The notes under the pieces are model-generated. The model saw nothing but the letters and a program-made list of their open reading frames with translations. It did not search any database and had not been told where the DNA came from. 64,000 nt of DNA, from contig NZ_JAUSSG010000009.1 of NCBI RefSeq assembly GCF_030812215.1, positions 62,001 to 126,000 on the forward strand, given 5' to 3'. The DNA is from Variovorax boronicumulans. GTDB lineage: Bacteria; Pseudomonadota; Gammaproteobacteria; Burkholderiales; Burkholderiaceae_C. Every line of letters starts with the position of its first letter. The first letter of the stretch is position 1. The translations under genes and the position numbers were made by a program. Positions 60,920 through 64,000 of the stretch are shown here, in pieces.

Positions 60920-63900
60920 GTGACCCGCTTCGTTCCCCCATTGCTCCTGGCCGCGAGCACCCTGCTGGCCGCCCCGAGCTTTGCACTCCAGATCACCAGC
61001 CTGACCCCGCAGGGCGAGGTGGCGCGCGTGCGCCAGATCGTCGCCAAGTTCGACCAGGCCGCCGTCAATTTCGGCGACCCCAAGGCGCCCGCCCCGCTCT
61101 CGGTGAGCTGCACCGATGCACAGGCCGGCAAGGGCACCGGCCGCTGGACCGACGCCAAGGCCTGGGTCTACGACTTCGAGAACGACCTGCCGCCCGGCGT
61201 GCGCTGCACGGTCACCCGCATCCCCACCTTCAAGCCCAGCGCGGGCGGCGAGCTGACCGGTCCGGAGCGCTACCAATTCAATAGCGGCGGCCCGTTCGTG
61301 CGCAGCTACATGCCGGGCACCTACTCCCGCATCGACGAGCAGCAGATGTTCGTGCTGGAGCTCAACGGCGCGGCCACGCTGGAGAGCGTGCGCCAGAACG
61401 TCTGGTGCGCGGCCGACGGCGTGGGCGAGCGCATTCCCGTCAAGCTGCTCGACGGCGAGCAGCGCGCGGGCGTGCTCAAGGCCTTCAACCGCGACAAGGC
61501 GGCCGAGAAGGAGCCGCTGCGCTTCATCACGATGCAGTGCAACCGCACGCTGACGCCGGGCGCCAAGGTGCAGGTCGTGTACGGCAAGGGCGTGGCCACG
61601 CCCTCGGGCGTTGCCAACAACGTGGAGCGCCGGCTCGACTACCAGGTGCGCGAGCCTTTCGCCATTTCGTTCACCTGCGAGCGCGAGAACGCGCAGTCGG
61701 CGTGCCTGCCGCTGCGCCCGATGCAGCTGAACTTCAATGCGCCGGTCACGCGCAAGCTGGCCTCGCAGATCGAGCTCAAGGGCGACGGCAAGACGATCAA
61801 GGCCAAGCTGGACAACGACGGCGGCACACAGAGCGACGACGACGTGGTCAGCAACGTGAGCTTCGGCCCGCCGCTGGCCGAGAGCACCCAATACAGCATC
61901 GAGCTGCCCTCCAAGTTCGAAGATGCCTCGGGCCGCGCGCTGGCCACGCCCGGCACCTTTCCGCTGAAGGTCGCGACCGGCGCGATGCCTCCGCTGGCCA
62001 AGTTCGCCGCTTCGCCCTTCGGCGTGATCGAGCGGCTGGCCGAGCCCGGCACCCCGGCCATGATGCCGGTGACCGTGCGCCGCGTGGAGCCGCAGCTGAT
62101 GGTGAACGCGCTCACGCCCGGCAAGGTGAGCGACATGAACCCGAAGACCGACGCGGAAATCATCGCGTGGTTCCGCAAGGTGCGCCGCTACGACAACTAC
62201 ACCGTCTCGCGCGAACAGGCGCGCCAGGACATCAAGGGCGCGCTGCCCCCGGTCATCGACAAGAACGACCGCACGTCGCTGCAGACCCGCATGCTGTCGC
62301 TGCTGGCCGGCCAGCCGGGCGTGAAGGCGCTGGACATGCCCAAGTCCGACGCGGGCGATCCGCGTCCGTTCGAAGTCATCGGCATTCCGCTGACACCGGG
62401 CTTCCACGTGCTGGAGATCGCCTCGCAGAAGCTGGGCGAAGCCCTGCTCGACGAGCGTTACCCCGCCGGCCGCACGATGTACGTGCGCACCACCGCGCTG
62501 GCCACCAACCTGGCGGTGCACTTCAAGCTGGGCCGCGAGAACTCGATGGCCTGGGTCACCACGCTGGACAAGGGCAAGGTCGTCGCCGGCGCCGAGGTGC
62601 GCGTCTCCAGCTGCGACGGCAAGGCCGTGGCCACCGGCACCACCGACGCCAACGGCATCGTCACGCTGCAGGGCATCTCGCCGCAGGCACCCAGCTGCAA
62701 CGGCCCGAACGAGTACGACAGCGGCGCCTGGTTCGTGAGCGCCCGCGCCAAGGACGACAAGGGCGTGGAAGACCTCGCCTTCACCTTCAGTGACTGGCAG
62801 CGCGGCATCGAGCCCTGGCGCTTCAACGTGCCCACCAACCTGCAACCCGAGCCCGACCGCATCGCCCACACCATCTTTGATCGCACGCTGCTGCGCGCCG
62901 GCGAGACGGTGTCGATGAAGAGCCTGATCCGCACGCAGACCAGCAAGGGCTTCGGCCTGCCGGAGAACCGGCCCGACACGCTCGTCATCACCCACACCGG
63001 CAGCGGCCAGCGCTTCACCCAGCCGCTCGCCTGGCGCAAGACCGCCACCGGTGGCCTGAGCGCGGAGAACAGCTTTGCCATTCCACCCGCCGCCAAGCTC
63101 GGCGTGTACGAGGTGATGCTGCGCAGCGGCGGCAAGGACGCCAACGGCGACGGTGAAGACGGCGATGAAGGCGGTGGCGGCCGCAGCTTCAGCACCGGCA
63201 TGTTCCGCGTCGAAGAGTTCCGCCTGCCGGTGCTCGAAGGCCGCATCGCGCCCTCCGAGAAGAAGCCGCTGGTGGCCGCGACGAGCGTGCCTACCGACGT
63301 GCAGATCAACTACGTGGCCGGCGGCGGTGCCGCCAACCTGCCGGTGCGCGTGTCGGCGATGGTGCGCGGCAAGAGCCTGAGCTTCTCCGACTACGACGCC
63401 TTCAGCTTCAGCCCGCCGCGCGCCGAACAGGGCGACGGCACGCAAGCGGCCGCCGCGGCCGATACCGCGGGTGCAGACGAAGACATCAACAGCGCCAGCG
63501 ACACCCGCGTGATCGCCGACAAGCTGCCGCTCACGCTGAACAAGGACGGCGCGGGCAAGGTCACCATCGACAAGGTGCCGAAGGTCAAGGCCGCGCGCGA
63601 GCTGCTGCTCGAAGCCACCTACGCCGACCCGAACGGCGAGGTGCAGACCATCCGCAGCACGCAGACGCTGTGGCCGGCCTCGGTCATCGCGGGCATCAAG
63701 ACCGAGGGCTGGGTCTCCACCAGCCAGAAGCTCAAGTTCCAGGCGCTCGCGCTCGACCTCACAGGCAAGCCCCAGGCCGGCGTGACGCTCAACGTGCGCG
63801 CCGTGGCCCGCATCACCACCACCAGCCGCAAGCGCATGGTGGGCGGCTTCTACACCTACGACAACAAGACCGAGACGAAGGACATCGGCACCGTCTGCAG

Positions 63901-64000
63901 CGGCAAGAGCGATGCGCGCGGCCTGCTGCTGTGCGAATCGGAGCTGAAGGAAGCCGGCGAAGTCGAACTCATCGCCAGCGCCACCGACGGCGACGGCCGC
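60920..64000 (+). CDS. Bacterial alpha-2-macroglobulin (partial, 3' end outside window)
   Basis: The first 1027 codons of a large alpha-2-macroglobulin-like protein of the YfhM type, a periplasmic protease trap. GTG 60920 has AAGGAGGAG in front. A Sec signal peptide (about 1-22, LLLAASTLLAAPSFA) lacks a lipobox Cys, so it seems soluble, unlike E. coli YfhM, which is a lipoprotein. The MG1-type domains follow, with VSSCDGKAVATGTTDANGI near 565 and FRVEEFRLPVLEGRIAP near 762. Thioester CxEQ and the C-terminal region, and any pbpC partner, lie outside the window. Divergent from the OpgC-like gene. Confidence 0.9.
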   Translation, partial: MTRFVPPLLLAASTLLAAPSFALQITSLTPQGEVARVRQIVAKFDQAAVNFGDPKAPAPLSVSCTDAQAGKGTGRWTDAKAWVYDFENDLPPGVRCTVTRIPTFKPSAGGELTGPERYQFNSGGPFVRSYMPGTYSRIDEQQMFVLELNGAATLESVRQNVWCAADGVGERIPVKLLDGEQRAGVLKAFNRDKAAEKEPLRFITMQCNRTLTPGAKVQVVYGKGVATPSGVANNVERRLDYQVREPFAISFTCERENAQSACLPLRPMQLNFNAPVTRKLASQIELKGDGKTIKAKLDNDGGTQSDDDVVSNVSFGPPLAESTQYSIELPSKFEDASGRALATPGTFPLKVATGAMPPLAKFAASPFGVIERLAEPGTPAMMPVTVRRVEPQLMVNALTPGKVSDMNPKTDAEIIAWFRKVRRYDNYTVSREQARQDIKGALPPVIDKNDRTSLQTRMLSLLAGQPGVKALDMPKSDAGDPRPFEVIGIPLTPGFHVLEIASQKLGEALLDERYPAGRTMYVRTTALATNLAVHFKLGRENSMAWVTTLDKGKVVAGAEVRVSSCDGKAVATGTTDANGIVTLQGISPQAPSCNGPNEYDSGAWFVSARAKDDKGVEDLAFTFSDWQRGIEPWRFNVPTNLQPEPDRIAHTIFDRTLLRAGETVSMKSLIRTQTSKGFGLPENRPDTLVITHTGSGQRFTQPLAWRKTATGGLSAENSFAIPPAAKLGVYEVMLRSGGKDANGDGEDGDEGGGGRSFSTGMFRVEEFRLPVLEGRIAPSEKKPLVAATSVPTDVQINYVAGGGAANLPVRVSAMVRGKSLSFSDYDAFSFSPPRAEQGDGTQAAAAADTAGADEDINSASDTRVIADKLPLTLNKDGAGKVTIDKVPKVKAARELLLEATYADPNGEVQTIRSTQTLWPASVIAGIKTEGWVSTSQKLKFQALALDLTGKPQAGVTLNVRAVARITTTSRKRMVGGFYTYDNKTETKDIGTVCSGKSDARGLLLCESELKEAGEVELIASATDGDGR

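Noticed and set aside
60887..63445. Minus-strand open frame opposite the macroglobulin gene
   Set aside because: His/Arg/Ala/Val-rich antisense translation without any known motif.

Overview
The window looks like a chromosomal segment of a high-GC betaproteobacterium, most likely Comamonadaceae and probably Variovorax or a close relative. The reasons are the rluC/rne and hemCDXY-ppc gene orders, the DUF177-rpmF-plsX-fabH cluster, an argH-linked AlgZ/AlgR-type pair, and a GC-rich intergenic element (hemX-hemY gap) of a kind I recall from this family. The assignment rests on recognising proteins and gene order; no search was run. I see no tRNA, rRNA, CRISPR array or transposase.

Layout. 1-2.7 kb (minus strand): DUF177, rpmF, plsX and the 5' part of fabH, the envelope/fatty-acid starter cluster, with a terminator-like hairpin between rpmF and plsX. 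2.8-5.3 kb (plus): a YceF-type Maf nucleotidase, an RsmI-like methyltransferase and an MFS carrier. 5.3-8.5 kb (minus): rluC, a HAD phosphatase, a Rieske protein and an S49 peptidase in one tight run. 9-12.3 kb: RNase E with a long leader. 12.3-14.8 kb: a LysR regulator divergent from a DHA2 exporter. 14.9-19 kb (minus): hemC-hemD-hemX-hemY, the steps from porphobilinogen to uroporphyrinogen III plus two membrane companions. 19.1-22 kb: ppc.

22-36.3 kb holds accessory genes: a 2.7-kilo-residue cyclic beta-glucan synthase behind a tiny membrane ORF, a membrane protein, an MFS/LysR pair, a GNAT/MFS pair, and a tautomerase-like gene divergent from an HxlR regulator. 36.3-43 kb: an AI-2E-type permease, LytTR regulator and sensor kinase (AlgR/AlgZ type), then argH, a rhomboid protease with extra domains, and an unknown gene. 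43.2-49.1 kb: a complete RND tripartite efflux operon.

49.5-55.2 kb (minus): an orphan type VI secretion cargo island, VgrG then a Tle4-type lipase then a Tli4-type immunity protein then a small export-signal ORF, on visibly lower-GC DNA. 55.4-57.3 kb: two uncharacterised envelope genes. 57.4-59.6 kb: ECF sigma factor, anti-sigma factor and SGNH hydrolase. 59.6-64 kb: an OpgC-like acyltransferase divergent from an alpha-2-macroglobulin that runs off the edge.

The most interesting points are the VgrG-Tle4-Tli4 island with its small trailing gene, the break-up of the argH-algZR-hemCDXY neighbourhood by a glucan-synthase block, the rpmF-plsX hairpin, and the glucan synthase/OpgC pair that could together build and decorate periplasmic glucans.
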